Positions 17,501-25,379 of a stretch of DNA of 64,000 nucleotides are shown here, piece after piece. Numbering within the stretch: position 1 is the stretch's first letter; the number at the start of each line of letters is the position of its first letter. Source of the DNA: Chromobacterium sp. IIBBL 290-4 (lineage in GTDB: Bacteria > Pseudomonadota > Gammaproteobacteria > Burkholderiales > Chromobacteriaceae); contig NZ_CP100128.1 of NCBI RefSeq assembly GCF_024207115.1, positions 4,960,001-5,024,000 of the forward strand, read 5' to 3'. The notes below the pieces were generated by a model, which worked only from the letters and a program-made list of their open reading frames with translations, did not search any database and had not been told where the DNA came from. A program made the translations under genes and the position numbers.

Positions 17501-18479
17501 GCCCTTGCCTGATCTATTCGGCCCGCCTGCAGCGAGCACGAAAGATTGGGTCGCCGGCGGATTCACTCCGAACTGGCACTCGCTACTGGTGGTTCCCGAG
17601 ATCAACGGGCACCAAGGTGAATGGGTACTTGTTGAAGGATTTGTCCAAGGGACAGACAGAGAACATGATCGCAAGCTTTTCGCCTTCCTACGAGGGATGT
17701 TTGTAGCCAAGAAGGATGTGGACACGCTCCGGTCGAAATTCCTGTCGATTGACTATCCGGGAAATAATAAGATCCCAGAGGGAGCCGATGAGCACTATCT
17801 GTTCGCAGGAGAACCGGGCCATCGCCATAACTTCGCCCGACATCTTCTCAAACACAATGGTAAATACCGCCGCCAGACGACGGAGGCATTCGATGAGTAC
17901 GTGCGTGACTACAGTACAGGTGAAAAACAGTCTCTGGTAGTCGAGATTGCTTCAATGTTAGGCGAGGCAATAGGTAACCAAGAAGCATCTGCCCATGAAT
18001 TCGTCATTCCAGCCACCCGCCATATTCCCGGTATTAGGGCCGAGCTGCCATCTATCCATTTTGGGTGGGAATCCTACCACTCGGAGCAAAACACCTTCTC
18101 AGGTTTTGACATTCCCGCTCCAAGCCTGATCCAACGCCTTGGTCTCTCCTGCTGCAAACGCGAAATCGACTTCTTCGATCCAAGCGGCCGTCCGGCAACG
18201 ATCTATAGACAGGCGGGCGAAGGCTTGTCCGGAGATAAGCACAAGCTGCTCTACATCCGAGCCGACTTGCTTCGCCACTACCTCAAGGAAACCAGACAGG
18301 TTCTTGTCTGGTGCAACTGGGGCGAACGTGACTGGTTAACGAAGATGAGTGGGTACAACGTACTTCCGAACAAGGATAGACAACAAATTTTTCAGGCTTA
18401 CGGGCACATTCATCGAGTCTTTTCCCAGTGGTCTGCCAAAGACTGCGTCGTACTGTATGAATCGCCCCCACCACCGTAG
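14571..18479 (+). CDS. Large STAND-like P-loop NTPase of unknown function
   Basis: The 1302-residue protein has a helical N-terminus (1-170), then an NTPase core with Walker A GEWGTGKT (190-197), Walker B VFIVDGVNE (259-267) and a VVTCRTPFE sensor-like segment near residue 295. A hydrophobic RPLTLKLICQSL-type segment near residue 355 resembles the winged-helix side of STAND proteins. About 900 residues follow with no family I recognise; they include an aromatic- and charge-rich C-terminal half. Start ATG at 14571 follows AAATTGCGACCC with no strong ribosome site. GC is below that of core genes. It is monocistronic and faces the nrtR gene convergently. A defence-sensor role is plausible but rests only on architecture and on neighbouring accessory genes. 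Confidence 0.75.
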   Translation: MPFDPKSLLVMLTNLCRDQIHQAGQRYTPGIDPSAPNLRIADLSIAIDNVACGDEARARFLSVLNEFTEAWQNAKQHSQRPAEIEQLVVAASASLPVMMNRLRLRDAAAADEWIVRLSQVDACLIDDVAYWQAEEAKLGSNDGSYSSVRSSVRGNINALNRCVRIVRDEAEYAASPSFKLLFDPILLISGEWGTGKTHLLCDVTSERLRREAPTVLVLAKNFEGNVLSDICARLGTEISVENMFAELEDVGQGVQGRTVFIVDGVNEGRRREWRQAIATLLSLVAEYPNIGLVVTCRTPFETIAIGKSDLGEFHRLQHYGFDDQEFDAQAAFFEYYKLPLPEVPLLDREFSRPLTLKLICQSLQNLSGKKLAKGFAGIASGQRGMTFVLESFVNRVGQPIEDQFGLRGKGCWILLKGDDQFSDKRISGFAPCMAANLRSYVFPSEADRIVAASYPTLRPAQRHKLLETMRTSGLIEEDVIWYSTQSGQHRSRVVYRLPYQRFSDHLIARHLLRAYLDVSSSAAIKRSFADSSPLGSIFQLTNRDFGHYAEPGWAQALITEFPERVGNKLPPGHRELFFALPPGAQDLNAYFEPFIEGLFWRNPTSFTEGTRTVINKYLDAGSESWERVVDALAAVATKPSHPYHAQRLYKYLSSYSMVDRDLYWSEYLRRRYASPTIHRLLTWAEKLDAVNMTRDAAAELVVLFSLVLTTVVRSDRDLATKALVLIGEQHPDVLFSHVVTCLDFNDPYLPERVLAATYGTALSLVDSENAASFQPLLGDLAQKVYRKMFAPRARHATHHTLMRDYALGIIEVAQRAGCVKLPKTAVGHLSRPFSNTPSPFTSDGTPDDSVTNAIEGSIQMDFGNYTIGGLIPNRANYDGNKPDYVRTRAKIERRIFDLGYRSDRFKHIESEIGQSSRNARDEHKVDRYGKKYSWIAYFEMWGERDANRRLPDWRQGNRTADCGVDPTFPKLPPDWTPPLPDLFGPPAASTKDWVAGGFTPNWHSLLVVPEINGHQGEWVLVEGFVQGTDREHDRKLFAFLRGMFVAKKDVDTLRSKFLSIDYPGNNKIPEGADEHYLFAGEPGHRHNFARHLLKHNGKYRRQTTEAFDEYVRDYSTGEKQSLVVEIASMLGEAIGNQEASAHEFVIPATRHIPGIRAELPSIHFGWESYHSEQNTFSGFDIPAPSLIQRLGLSCCKREIDFFDPSGRPATIYRQAGEGLSGDKHKLLYIRADLLRHYLKETRQVLVWCNWGERDWLTKMSGYNVLPNKDRQQIFQAYGHIHRVFSQWSAKDCVVLYESPPPP

Positions 18480-18534
18480 ACACCCCGTCCGCCGCAGAAA
18501 ATCCAGGAAGTGCGACTCGGTAAGCCCTTCCGGA

Positions 18535-19230
18535 CTACCACCAAGCCCGCCGGAACAGGCTCAGCTGATTCACCCTGAACAAGCGAGCCGGCCGTTGGCT
18601 CCCGCCCAAGAAATCCTCCGTAGCCACCAGTATGTTTGCGTCATCGGCAGCTTCACCGGCCGGCACCTCGCCAACCTTGATCCCCAGCCGGGAACGGAAG
18701 GTGCCGCGTGATACGGTTTCGCCGAAGATCTGTTCATATACGCGCTGCAGTTGAGTCAACGTAAATGTCTCTGGCAGCAGCCAGCACGGCAGTGTCGAAT
18801 AGCTGGCCTTGTTGCGCACCCTCTGCACCGCCTCAGCCACCTGCTGCGCGTGGTCGAATGCCAAGTCGGGGAGCTGGTCCACCTCATAGAAGTGGAACAC
18901 CCCTTCTGCTGCCGATTGCAGCTCCTCTACCGGCATCAGCGCCACATAGGAAATGGCGACGGACCAGCCGCGAGGATCGCGGTCCCGCCCCGCAAAGGTG
19001 CGCAGCTGTTCCAGATAACGGGGACTGAGCCCGGTTTTCTGCCGCAGCGTGCGAATAGCCGCCTCTTCAAGAGTGAGGTCCTCATCCACATGGATATACC
19101 CTCCCGGCAGCGCCAGACGATCCTGAAATGGCGCGCTATTCCGACGGTGCAAGGCGACCTGCAGTTTGTTGTCGAACAGGGTAAGCAGCACGATATCCAC
19201 GCTGACATCGGGTTTCTGATATGGAGCCAT
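18535..19230 (-). CDS. nrtR: NrtR-type NAD-metabolism repressor (Nudix-like plus winged helix)
   Basis: The 231-residue protein begins MAPYQKPDVSVDIVLL. The Nudix box is degenerate: GGYIHVDEDLTLEEAAIRTL is followed by RQKTGL where an active hydrolase has the REXXEE acidic pair, as in NrtR regulators that bind ADP-ribose without hydrolysis. The C-terminal third (TLTQLQRVYEQIFGETVSRGTFRSRL) is the winged-helix DNA-binding part. Upstream in-frame starts at 19281 and 19296 would put translation inside the operator, so I favour the ATG at 19230. The gene is divergent from prs-nadV, the expected target, with two palindromic sites between. Confidence 0.88.
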   Translation of the reverse strand: MAPYQKPDVSVDIVLLTLFDNKLQVALHRRNSAPFQDRLALPGGYIHVDEDLTLEEAAIRTLRQKTGLSPRYLEQLRTFAGRDRDPRGWSVAISYVALMPVEELQSAAEGVFHFYEVDQLPDLAFDHAQQVAEAVQRVRNKASYSTLPCWLLPETFTLTQLQRVYEQIFGETVSRGTFRSRLGIKVGEVPAGEAADDANILVATEDFLGGSQRPARLFRVNQLSLFRRAWW

Positions 19231-19279
19231 GGCGGCATATGTCCCTGTTTGTTGCGGCAATGCCAAAATTCTTTCACAC

Positions 19280-19300
19280 ATAGTTGCTAATTTCAACTAA
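19280..19300. promoter_or_regulatory. Putative NrtR operator 1
   Basis: This is an imperfect 21-bp palindrome with arms ATAGTTG and CAACTAA separated by 7 bp. It lies just upstream of the chosen nrtR start and matches the second site in arm sequence and spacing. The assignment to NrtR is inferred from position between nrtR and the NAD-salvage genes. Confidence 0.65.
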
Positions 19301-19322
19301 GAAGGCGTACACTGCAATCAAG

Positions 19323-19343
19323 TTAGTCGATAAAAACAACTAA
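19323..19343. promoter_or_regulatory. Putative NrtR operator 2
   Basis: This palindrome has arms TTAGTCG and CAACTAA with a 7-bp spacer, ending 12 nt before the prs start. Arm sequence and spacing match operator 1 closely; the centres are 43 bp apart, about four helical turns, which would suit cooperative binding on one face of the DNA. Confidence 0.65.
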
Positions 19344-19355
19344 GTGGAGCGTGAA

Positions 19356-20165
19356 GTGAAAATATTCAAGATTGCAAACGGCAGTCACAGGCTGCCGGTA
19401 TCGCTGCAAAGCCTGGTCTTTCCCGGAGGCGAAGTACACGTCACGGTCGAAACCGATGTCCCCGGCGAAGCCTTGCTGATTGATGCCCACCTTCCGGATT
19501 CGGCAACCATCATGACCTTGCTGCTGGTAACCGACGCGCTGCGCCACGCTTATCCCGGCACGCCGATCACCCTGCGTCTGCCCTATGTGCCCTATGCGCG
19601 CCAGGACCGGGTGGCCAATCCGGGCGAAGCGCTCAGCGCCAAAGTGTTTTGTCAGCTGATCAATAGCCAGCAATACCAGCGCGTAGTGATTCAAGACCCG
19701 CACAGCGATGTGGTGTCGGCGCTGCTGGACCGCGTCGAAATCGAAGATCCTCTGCCCGCGCTGCGTGAAGTCATCCGGCAAACCGGCCCTGTCGCCCTGG
19801 TGGCGCCTGATGCCGGCGCGCGCAAGCGCGTACTGAAGCTGGCCAAATCATTGGCGCTGGACGTGGTCTTCGCCGACAAAATCCGCGATACCCACACCGG
19901 AGCCATCACCGGCACCCAAATCGCCTCCCCGCTTCCTGATCTCCCCCTGCTGGTGGTCGACGATATTTGCGATGGCGGCCGCACCTTCACCGAGTTGGCC
20001 GCGGCCCTGGCCACGCAACAGCAAACGCAGAGCCAAGACCATCCGCTTTATCTCTTTGTGACGCACGGCATTTTCAGCAAGGGCCTGGAGCCTCTGCTGT
20101 CCTGCTACCACGGCGTCTTCACGCGCAACAACTGGACCCAAGACGACCGCTGCCAGCTGGTTTGA
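19356..20165 (+). CDS. prs: Ribose-phosphate pyrophosphokinase paralogue of the NAD-salvage operon
   Basis: The 269-residue PRPP synthetase family member supplies PRPP, the co-substrate of the next enzyme. The PRPP-binding segment LLVVDDICDGGRTFTEL is intact, and PYVPYARQDRV is the ATP-side loop. It is shorter than housekeeping Prs (about 310 residues), as is common for paralogues paired with NadV. Start GTG at 19356 has GGAG 6 nt upstream; a GTG at 19344 in frame has none. The nadV gene follows after 21 nt. Confidence 0.9.
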   Translation: MKIFKIANGSHRLPVSLQSLVFPGGEVHVTVETDVPGEALLIDAHLPDSATIMTLLLVTDALRHAYPGTPITLRLPYVPYARQDRVANPGEALSAKVFCQLINSQQYQRVVIQDPHSDVVSALLDRVEIEDPLPALREVIRQTGPVALVAPDAGARKRVLKLAKSLALDVVFADKIRDTHTGAITGTQIASPLPDLPLLVVDDICDGGRTFTELAAALATQQQTQSQDHPLYLFVTHGIFSKGLEPLLSCYHGVFTRNNWTQDDRCQLV

Positions 20166-20186
20166 AACCTGATATTGGAAACTGAG

Positions 20187-21872
20187 ATGAACACAAACAC
20201 CCCTATCGCTGAAAAAAACGCCCTGGTTCCATTCAATCTTGCCGACTTCTACAAAACCGGCCACCCCGCCATGTACCCGCAAGAAACCACCAAGCTAGTG
20301 GCCAATTTCACGCCGCGCTCCGCCAAGTACGCGCAGGTGCTGCCGGAACTGTTCGACAACAAAGTGGTGTGGTTCGGCCTGCAGGGTTTTATCAAGGAAT
20401 ACCTGCAAGAGCTGTTTCAGAAGGAGTTTTTCGCCAAACCCAAAACTGCCGCCGTGCGAAAGTTTCAGCGCCGCATGGATACGGCCCTAGGCCCTGAGGC
20501 GGTGCCCGTCAACCGGCTGGAAGCCTTGCATGACTTGGGCTATCTGCCTCTAGAAATCCGCTCTCTGCCGGAGGGTGTTCGCGTAGACATCAAAGTGCCT
20601 CCGATTGTCTTCATCAACACTCACCCCGGCTTTCCCTGGGTAGCCACGTATTTCGAAACCTTATTCAGCTGCGAATCGTGGAAGCCCTCCACTGTCGCCA
20701 CCATCGCTTTCGAATTTCGCAAACTATTGAGCTATTTCGCCAAACTGACCGGCGCGCCGCAGGAATTTGTCGGCTGGCAAGGGCACGACTTTTCCATGCG
20801 CGGCATGAGCGGCGTGCACGACGCCATGCGCAGCGGCGCCGGCCACCTGCTGTCCTTCACCGGAACAGACACCATTCCGGCCATCGACTATCTGGAAGAC
20901 TTCTACGGCGCCAATGCCGATCAAGAGCTGGTTGGCGGCTCCATCCCCGCATCGGAACACAGCGTGATGGCACTGCGCATCCTGCTGACCCAGCAGCGGC
21001 TGGCTCGCGATCCGGCCCATGCCCACCTGGACGCCAAGGCCATTCGCCGCCTAGCGGAACGCGAGGTGATTCGCGAGTTCGTGACCCAGGACTATCCTGC
21101 CGGCATGGTCTCCTTAGTTAGCGACACCTTCGATTTCTGGAATGTCATCACCGTCATCGCGAAGGAACTGAAATCCGACATTCTGGCTCGCCAAGCCAAC
21201 GCGCTAGGTATGTGCAAAGTGGTGTTCCGACCCGACTCCGGCGACCCGGTACGCATCTTGACCGGTTATGCCGACGATGAAGTCCGGGCAGATGCCGAAG
21301 CTGGCGGGTATGAGGTCATCGCCACCGGACAACACATTACCGATGCCGAACGAAAAGGCGCGGTGGAATGCTTGTGGGACATTTACGGCGGCACGGTCAC
21401 CGAGAACGGCTACAAGGTGCTGGATTCGCATGTTGGACTGATCTACGGCGACTCCATTACCCTGCAGCGCGGCCGCGACATCATGCTGCGCCTGGCGGAA
21501 AAAGGCTTCGCCTCTTGCAACATCGTCTTCGGCATCGGCTCTTTCACCTACAACATGCTGTCCCGAGATACCTTCGGCTACGCGATGAAGGCCATCTATG
21601 CCGAAGTAGACGGCGAGTGCGTGGACATTTACAAAGACCCGGCCACCGACGATGGCACCAAGAAGTCGGCCAAGGGCCTGCTGCGGGTAGAGCAAGAAGG
21701 AAACCAGTATGTCCTCTATGAACAGCAAACCTTGGAGCAGTTTGATAGTGGCGCGCTGCAAACGGTATTCCGCGATGGGGAGTTGCTGATCACGCAGTCG
21801 CTGGCGGACATCCGAGCTAGACTACAAGCTTCGTGGACTTGCCCCGAACCGGGCGCCATCGCCTGGGGCTAA
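20187..21872 (+). CDS. nadV: Nicotinamide phosphoribosyltransferase
   Basis: The 561-residue enzyme converts nicotinamide and PRPP to NMN in the one-step salvage route. Family segments include NLADFYKTGHPAMYP at the N-terminus, MVSLVSDTFDFWNVIT, VVFRPDSGDPV and LIYGDSITLQRG followed by FGIGSFTYNMLSRDTFGYAMK. Start ATG at 20187 follows GGAAACTGAG. It is the last gene of the NrtR-controlled unit; hairpins downstream could end the transcript. Confidence 0.93.
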   Translation: MNTNTPIAEKNALVPFNLADFYKTGHPAMYPQETTKLVANFTPRSAKYAQVLPELFDNKVVWFGLQGFIKEYLQELFQKEFFAKPKTAAVRKFQRRMDTALGPEAVPVNRLEALHDLGYLPLEIRSLPEGVRVDIKVPPIVFINTHPGFPWVATYFETLFSCESWKPSTVATIAFEFRKLLSYFAKLTGAPQEFVGWQGHDFSMRGMSGVHDAMRSGAGHLLSFTGTDTIPAIDYLEDFYGANADQELVGGSIPASEHSVMALRILLTQQRLARDPAHAHLDAKAIRRLAEREVIREFVTQDYPAGMVSLVSDTFDFWNVITVIAKELKSDILARQANALGMCKVVFRPDSGDPVRILTGYADDEVRADAEAGGYEVIATGQHITDAERKGAVECLWDIYGGTVTENGYKVLDSHVGLIYGDSITLQRGRDIMLRLAEKGFASCNIVFGIGSFTYNMLSRDTFGYAMKAIYAEVDGECVDIYKDPATDDGTKKSAKGLLRVEQEGNQYVLYEQQTLEQFDSGALQTVFRDGELLITQSLADIRARLQASWTCPEPGAIAWG

Positions 21873-21987
21873 CAACACATGGATTCGCTCGTGGCGAATG
21901 TATTACGTATTTTGCAGGATCTTCGTGGAAAAGTAGGATTTTTTCACTAACTCTGCACACGAACCTCTGCCACAAGTGTTCATGCAA

Positions 21988-22026
21988 GTGAAAAAAGCCT
22001 TACCAGACAAGGAAGGCTTTTTTCAC
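21988..22026. terminator. Perfect bidirectional terminator-like hairpin after nadV
   Basis: The arms GTGAAAAAAGCCTT and AAGGCTTTTTTCAC are perfectly complementary over 14 bp around an 11-nt loop. The A/T tracts in the arms give a T-run on either strand, so it could stop transcription both ways. It lies 115 nt after the nadV stop. Confidence 0.75.
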
Positions 22027-22027
22027 T

Positions 22028-22066
22028 AACTTTGCTTCCCTACATGTTGTGTAGGGAGGCAAAGTT
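22028..22066. repeat. 17-bp inverted repeat next to the nadV terminator
   Basis: AACTTTGCTTCCCTACA (22028-22044) pairs with TGTAGGGAGGCAAAGTT (22050-22066) with one G-T mismatch and a 5-nt loop. It starts only 1 nt after the preceding hairpin. It has no U-tract, so a simple terminator role is unlikely. Confidence 0.6.
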
Positions 22067-22172
22067 ATTGACAACTCAAGGCAAATAAATTGCAACTCGC
22101 TTCGACTCGATAAAAAAAGCATCCCACCAAAACCCAAACGGCAAATTCAATGACATGCCGTATCAAAAATAC

Positions 22173-22206
22173 AACACAGAATAGATTTCATCTGTTCTGT
22201 GTTTTT
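22173..22206 (+). terminator. Rho-independent terminator-like hairpin
   Basis: AACACAGAATAGAT pairs with ATCTGTTCTGTGTT (one G-T pair), followed by a run of T. No gene ends nearby, so it may be left from a lost gene. Confidence 0.6.
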
Positions 22207-22436
22207 CATTTCAACTCAACAGCAGAATAAAAAGCAAAGCCTGCCAATCTACCCGATATCCAATCTCCAATTTACACCTCAGTAACTCATTGAAAATTCC
22301 CTGTTATCCCTTCGAAAATCCGGAATCACCTTCGGATAAGAATCCCAAAACTCAGAGAAGTACCCATGACAAAACCGGGCAAAGCTTGTGCTCGGGATCA
22401 TTTCGGGTACTCATTTACTGAAACTCAAATTGCATA

Positions 22437-22470
22437 ATTTTTCGTAGAGTATAGTTTCTACGAAAAAAAT
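22437..22470. terminator. Symmetric A/T-flanked hairpin
   Basis: ATTTTTCGTAGA (22437-22448) pairs with TCTACGAAAAA (22457 onward) around an 8-nt loop. The T and A tracts on the two sides would act as a bidirectional terminator. It lies in a gene-free zone. Confidence 0.5.
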
Positions 22471-22614
22471 TTCCTTCTTCGGCTTTCAGATAAAAAAATG
22501 CTCCCAGCTGGCTCAATCGGCAGCTAGAATTTAGAGGACATGCAGAAAAAACATGAAAGGAGAACTTGCGTCTAGATAGCAAAAAGGACACCCCTCAAAA
22601 AGAAGTGCCCCTCT

Positions 22615-22750
22615 TAGCCAGTGTAGTGTGACCCACACGATACTTATATATAAACCGTCGCTGGTTTCAGTATCGTTGAACGTCCCTCACTGGTCAAGCT
22701 CCCCGCACGTCTTTTTTCCCTGTCTCGAGCCTCGAGATGGAAACGTGCGC
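22615..22750 (+). ncRNA. Candidate structured leader RNA before the TnsA-like gene
   Basis: The sequence contains nested complementary segments: CCAGTG (22618-22623) with CACTGG (22688-22693), ACGATACT (22637-22644) with AGTATCGT (22669-22676), and inside that AAACC (22652-22656) with GGTTT (22663-22667). GTGTG (22626-22630) can pair with CACAC (22634-22638), which competes for two bases with the second stem. A further stem, CGCACGT (22704-22710) with ACGTGCG (22743-22749), encloses two CTCGAG palindromes. The start codon follows at 22774. It matches no RNA family I know. Confidence 0.4.
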
Positions 22751-22773
22751 CCTAAAAATCTTAGGAGATCGAC

Positions 22774-23568
22774 ATGACCAGTCAAAACTATGAAGTTTTA
22801 GTTGCCGTAGTTTGCACACTGCTTAATTCCACTCACCCTGTCCGTGATGCATTCCACAAACACGGACATGGTTCCTATCGCGGCATACGCCCGTCAAACA
22901 AAGGGATTGACGGTTGCATACCCTATGAATCCGGGCTAGCCCACGACGCAATCCGGCTTTACAACTTAGCGCCCGAGGTCATGCTCATCATCCCGGAGCC
23001 ATTCATTCTGGACTACGAGCTCGATGGTGAGGCCCATAGCTATACACCAGATTTTTTGTTGCACCTACGCGACGGTCAACGCGCAGTTGTCGAGGTCAAG
23101 TATCAGGCGGAAGCCAACACCCCTGAGAACCAACGCCGTTTCCAAGCGATCGCGTCACTGATCGAATCCGCAGGAGGGCTTTTCGCGGTCGTGACCGAAA
23201 AAACGCTGCGGGACAGGGTCTTGCTGCACAACCTTGGTTTGGTTGAAGGCCAGCGTCATCGACATATCCCACTAACAGCCAAGACTGCAATGCTTCAAAT
23301 CCTCAGTGAGGGCCCCGCTTCACTGGAAGTCCTCAGTAGCGCTGCAGGAGATGAGCTACGACAGCCAACTGGGCGAAGGCTGCGCGGACGACTTCATCGG
23401 CGACGCCGACCGCATCCGGCAAGTGCTGCTCAACCTGACCGGCAACGCGGTCAAGTTCACCGAGCACGGGTCTATCCGCGTGACGGCGGAGATACGCAGC
23501 GACAAGGACAAAACCTGGCTGGAGTGCCGGGTGGAAGATTCCGGCATCGGCATTCCCAAGTCGGCTAA
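22774..23568 (+). CDS. TnsA-like endonuclease gene, truncated and run into foreign sequence
   Basis: The 264-residue frame has a TnsA-type (restriction-fold) nuclease domain in about residues 45-185: YESGLAHD, YTPDFLLHL and AVVEVKY supply the Glu, Asp and Glu-X-Lys positions expected of TnsA of Tn7-like elements. Start ATG at 22774 has GGAGATCGAC upstream. From about residue 188 the frame enters, out of phase, the sequence of a histidine kinase gene and becomes an Arg-rich tail without homology. No tnsB, tnsC or TniQ gene follows. I infer a deletion or recombination scar that kept the nuclease domain; whether the product still works is open. Confidence 0.65.
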   Translation: MTSQNYEVLVAVVCTLLNSTHPVRDAFHKHGHGSYRGIRPSNKGIDGCIPYESGLAHDAIRLYNLAPEVMLIIPEPFILDYELDGEAHSYTPDFLLHLRDGQRAVVEVKYQAEANTPENQRRFQAIASLIESAGGLFAVVTEKTLRDRVLLHNLGLVEGQRHRHIPLTAKTAMLQILSEGPASLEVLSSAAGDELRQPTGRRLRGRLHRRRRPHPASAAQPDRQRGQVHRARVYPRDGGDTQRQGQNLAGVPGGRFRHRHSQVG

Positions 23569-23764
23569 AGCCAAGCTGTTCCACCGCTTCAGCCAAGCGG
23601 ACGCCAGCATCACCCGCCGCTACGGCGGCACCGGCCTGGGACTCGCCATCAGCCGCAGCCTGGTGGAACTGATGCAGGGCCAGATCGGTTTCGATAGCGA
23701 GGAAGGCAAGGGCAGCGCCTTCTATTTCTCGCTGCCGCTGACGCGGCCGGAGCCAAATCGCTAA
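23340..23764 (+). pseudogene. 3' fragment of a hybrid-type sensor histidine kinase gene
   Basis: Starting near 23340, the frame encodes the C-terminal part of a HATPase domain: RIRQVLLNLTGNAVKFTEHG (N box), VEDSGIGIP (G1), LFHRFSQADASITRRYGGTGLGLAISRSL (F and G2 boxes), ending FYFSLPL before a stop at 23762-23764. The dimerisation/phosphoacceptor and sensor parts are absent; upstream is the TnsA-like gene in another frame. GC is that of the core genome, so this is probably the native side of the junction. Confidence 0.8.
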
Positions 23765-23786
23765 GCCAGTTTGGCCAGGCTATGCC

Positions 23787-25250
23787 TCAGGGCAGCCAGC
23801 TGCGAATCGGCGCCAAATCCAGATGCGCTTCCAGCATATCCGCCAGTTTGTCGATATTGGCTTCGCGCAGCGCCGCATAATCCAGCGCTTCCGGCGCCTT
23901 CAGCCCGGCCCAGCGCAATATGGCCTGGCAGGCGGCGGATTCGTCGAACACGCCGTGCAGATAGGTGGCAAAGATCTGATCGTCTTCCGAGCGCGCGCCG
24001 TCGCTTGAGCCATCCGCAAAGCTGACGGCGGGCCTCGCCAAGGCCGGCCCCTGGCTCACGCCCATATGGATTTCGTAGCCGGCGGCCTCGGCGTCATCCA
24101 GCGTCAGCCGGCCGCGCATCCGCGTCAGCCGCTTTTCCGGCGCCAGCGTGGTTTCCATGTCCAGCCAGCCCAGGCCGTCGCCGCTGCCCGGCGCACCTTC
24201 CAGCCCATCCGGATCGTGCAGCTTCTTGCCCAGCATCTGCAGGCCGCCGCAAATGCCCAGCACCTTGCCGCCGTAGCGCAGGTGGCGGCGTATTGCCTCC
24301 TCCCAGCCCTGGGCGCGCAGCCAGGCAAGGTCAGCCAGCACGCTCTTGCTGCCAGGCAGCACGATCAAATCCGCCGGCGGCATGGTTTGCCCGGCGCGCA
24401 CCAGGGTGAACTCCACCTGCGGATGCAGGCGCAGCGGGTCGAAATCGGTATGGTTGCTGACATAAGGCGTGGCCGGCGCTATCACGCGCAGCTTGTCGCC
24501 GCCACACGTCGCGCCGCCCGGCTTGTCCAGGCCCATGCTGTCCTCGGCCTCCAGGTGCAGATCGTACAGATAGGGCAGCACGCCCAGCACCGGCGTGCCG
24601 GTATGCTGCTCCAGCCAGTCAACGCCGGTCTTGAGCAGGCTCGGATCGCCGCGGAAGCGATTGATCACCAGCCCCACCACCCGGGCGCGCTCCGATTCGG
24701 ACAGCAGCGCCAGCGTGCCGGCCAAGTGGGCGAACACGCCGCCGCGCTCGATGTCGGCCACCAGGATCACCGGGCAGTCCACCGCCTCGGCGAAGCCCAT
24801 ATTGGCGATGTCGCCGTCGCGCAGATTGATCTCGGCCGGACTGCCGGCGCCTTCGGCGACGATGCATTGATACTGTTCCGCCAGCCTGGCGTGCGACTCC
24901 AGCACAGCCTTCATCGCGATGGGTTTGTAGCCGTGATAGCCGCGCGCCTCCATATTGCCGATGGCGCGGCCCTGGATGATCACCTGCGAGCCGGTGTGGC
25001 TATTGGGCTTGAGCAGCACCGGGTTCATGTCGGTATGCGGCTCCACGCCGCAGGCCAGCGCCTGCACCGCCTGCGAGCGGCCGATCTCGCCGCCGTCGGC
25101 CGTCACCGCGCTGTTCAGCGCCATGTTCTGCGGCTTGAACGGCGCCACCCGCACGCCGCGGCGGGCCAGCAGCCGGCACAGGCCGGTGGCCAGCGCGCTC
25201 TTGCCGGCGTCGGACGTGGCGCCCTGGATCATGATGGTTTTGGCGCTCAT
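23787..25250 (-). CDS. cobQ: Cobyric acid synthase
   Basis: The 487-residue glutamine-dependent amidase adds amide groups to carboxylates b, d, e and g of adenosyl-cobyrinate a,c-diamide. The N-terminus has the ATP-binding [17 protein letters not shown] (10 onward). The glutaminase half has [12 protein letters not shown] with the nucleophile Cys and a late His in YLHGVFD. Start ATG at 25250 has GGAGA upstream; longer in-frame starts run into the divergent promoter region. It is transcribed away from cbiB and the decarboxylase gene, sharing a 129-nt divergent gap. Confidence 0.95.
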   Translation of the reverse strand: MSAKTIMIQGATSDAGKSALATGLCRLLARRGVRVAPFKPQNMALNSAVTADGGEIGRSQAVQALACGVEPHTDMNPVLLKPNSHTGSQVIIQGRAIGNMEARGYHGYKPIAMKAVLESHARLAEQYQCIVAEGAGSPAEINLRDGDIANMGFAEAVDCPVILVADIERGGVFAHLAGTLALLSESERARVVGLVINRFRGDPSLLKTGVDWLEQHTGTPVLGVLPYLYDLHLEAEDSMGLDKPGGATCGGDKLRVIAPATPYVSNHTDFDPLRLHPQVEFTLVRAGQTMPPADLIVLPGSKSVLADLAWLRAQGWEEAIRRHLRYGGKVLGICGGLQMLGKKLHDPDGLEGAPGSGDGLGWLDMETTLAPEKRLTRMRGRLTLDDAEAAGYEIHMGVSQGPALARPAVSFADGSSDGARSEDDQIFATYLHGVFDESAACQAILRWAGLKAPEALDYAALREANIDKLADMLEAHLDLAPIRSWLP

Positions 25251-25379
25251 GGCGATCTCCCTGCGCATGGATGGCGAACAACGCTTAGAATGGCGGCTTG
25301 ATTCATTCCGGCCGCCCAAAGCGCGACAGAATTGCGCATTGAATATTTCGGGCGGCGGCCGGCCATTATATAGGGCTGC

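Larger units (their letters stand above)
21873..22614. other. Hairpin-rich non-coding stretch downstream of nadV
   Basis: About 740 nt of AT-rich DNA contains no gene I can support. It carries at least four inverted repeats, listed separately, and a direct repeat: TTTTTTCACTAACTCTGC at 21939-21956 recurs with one mismatch at 22018-22035. The composition and repeats mark it as accessory DNA. Confidence 0.55.
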
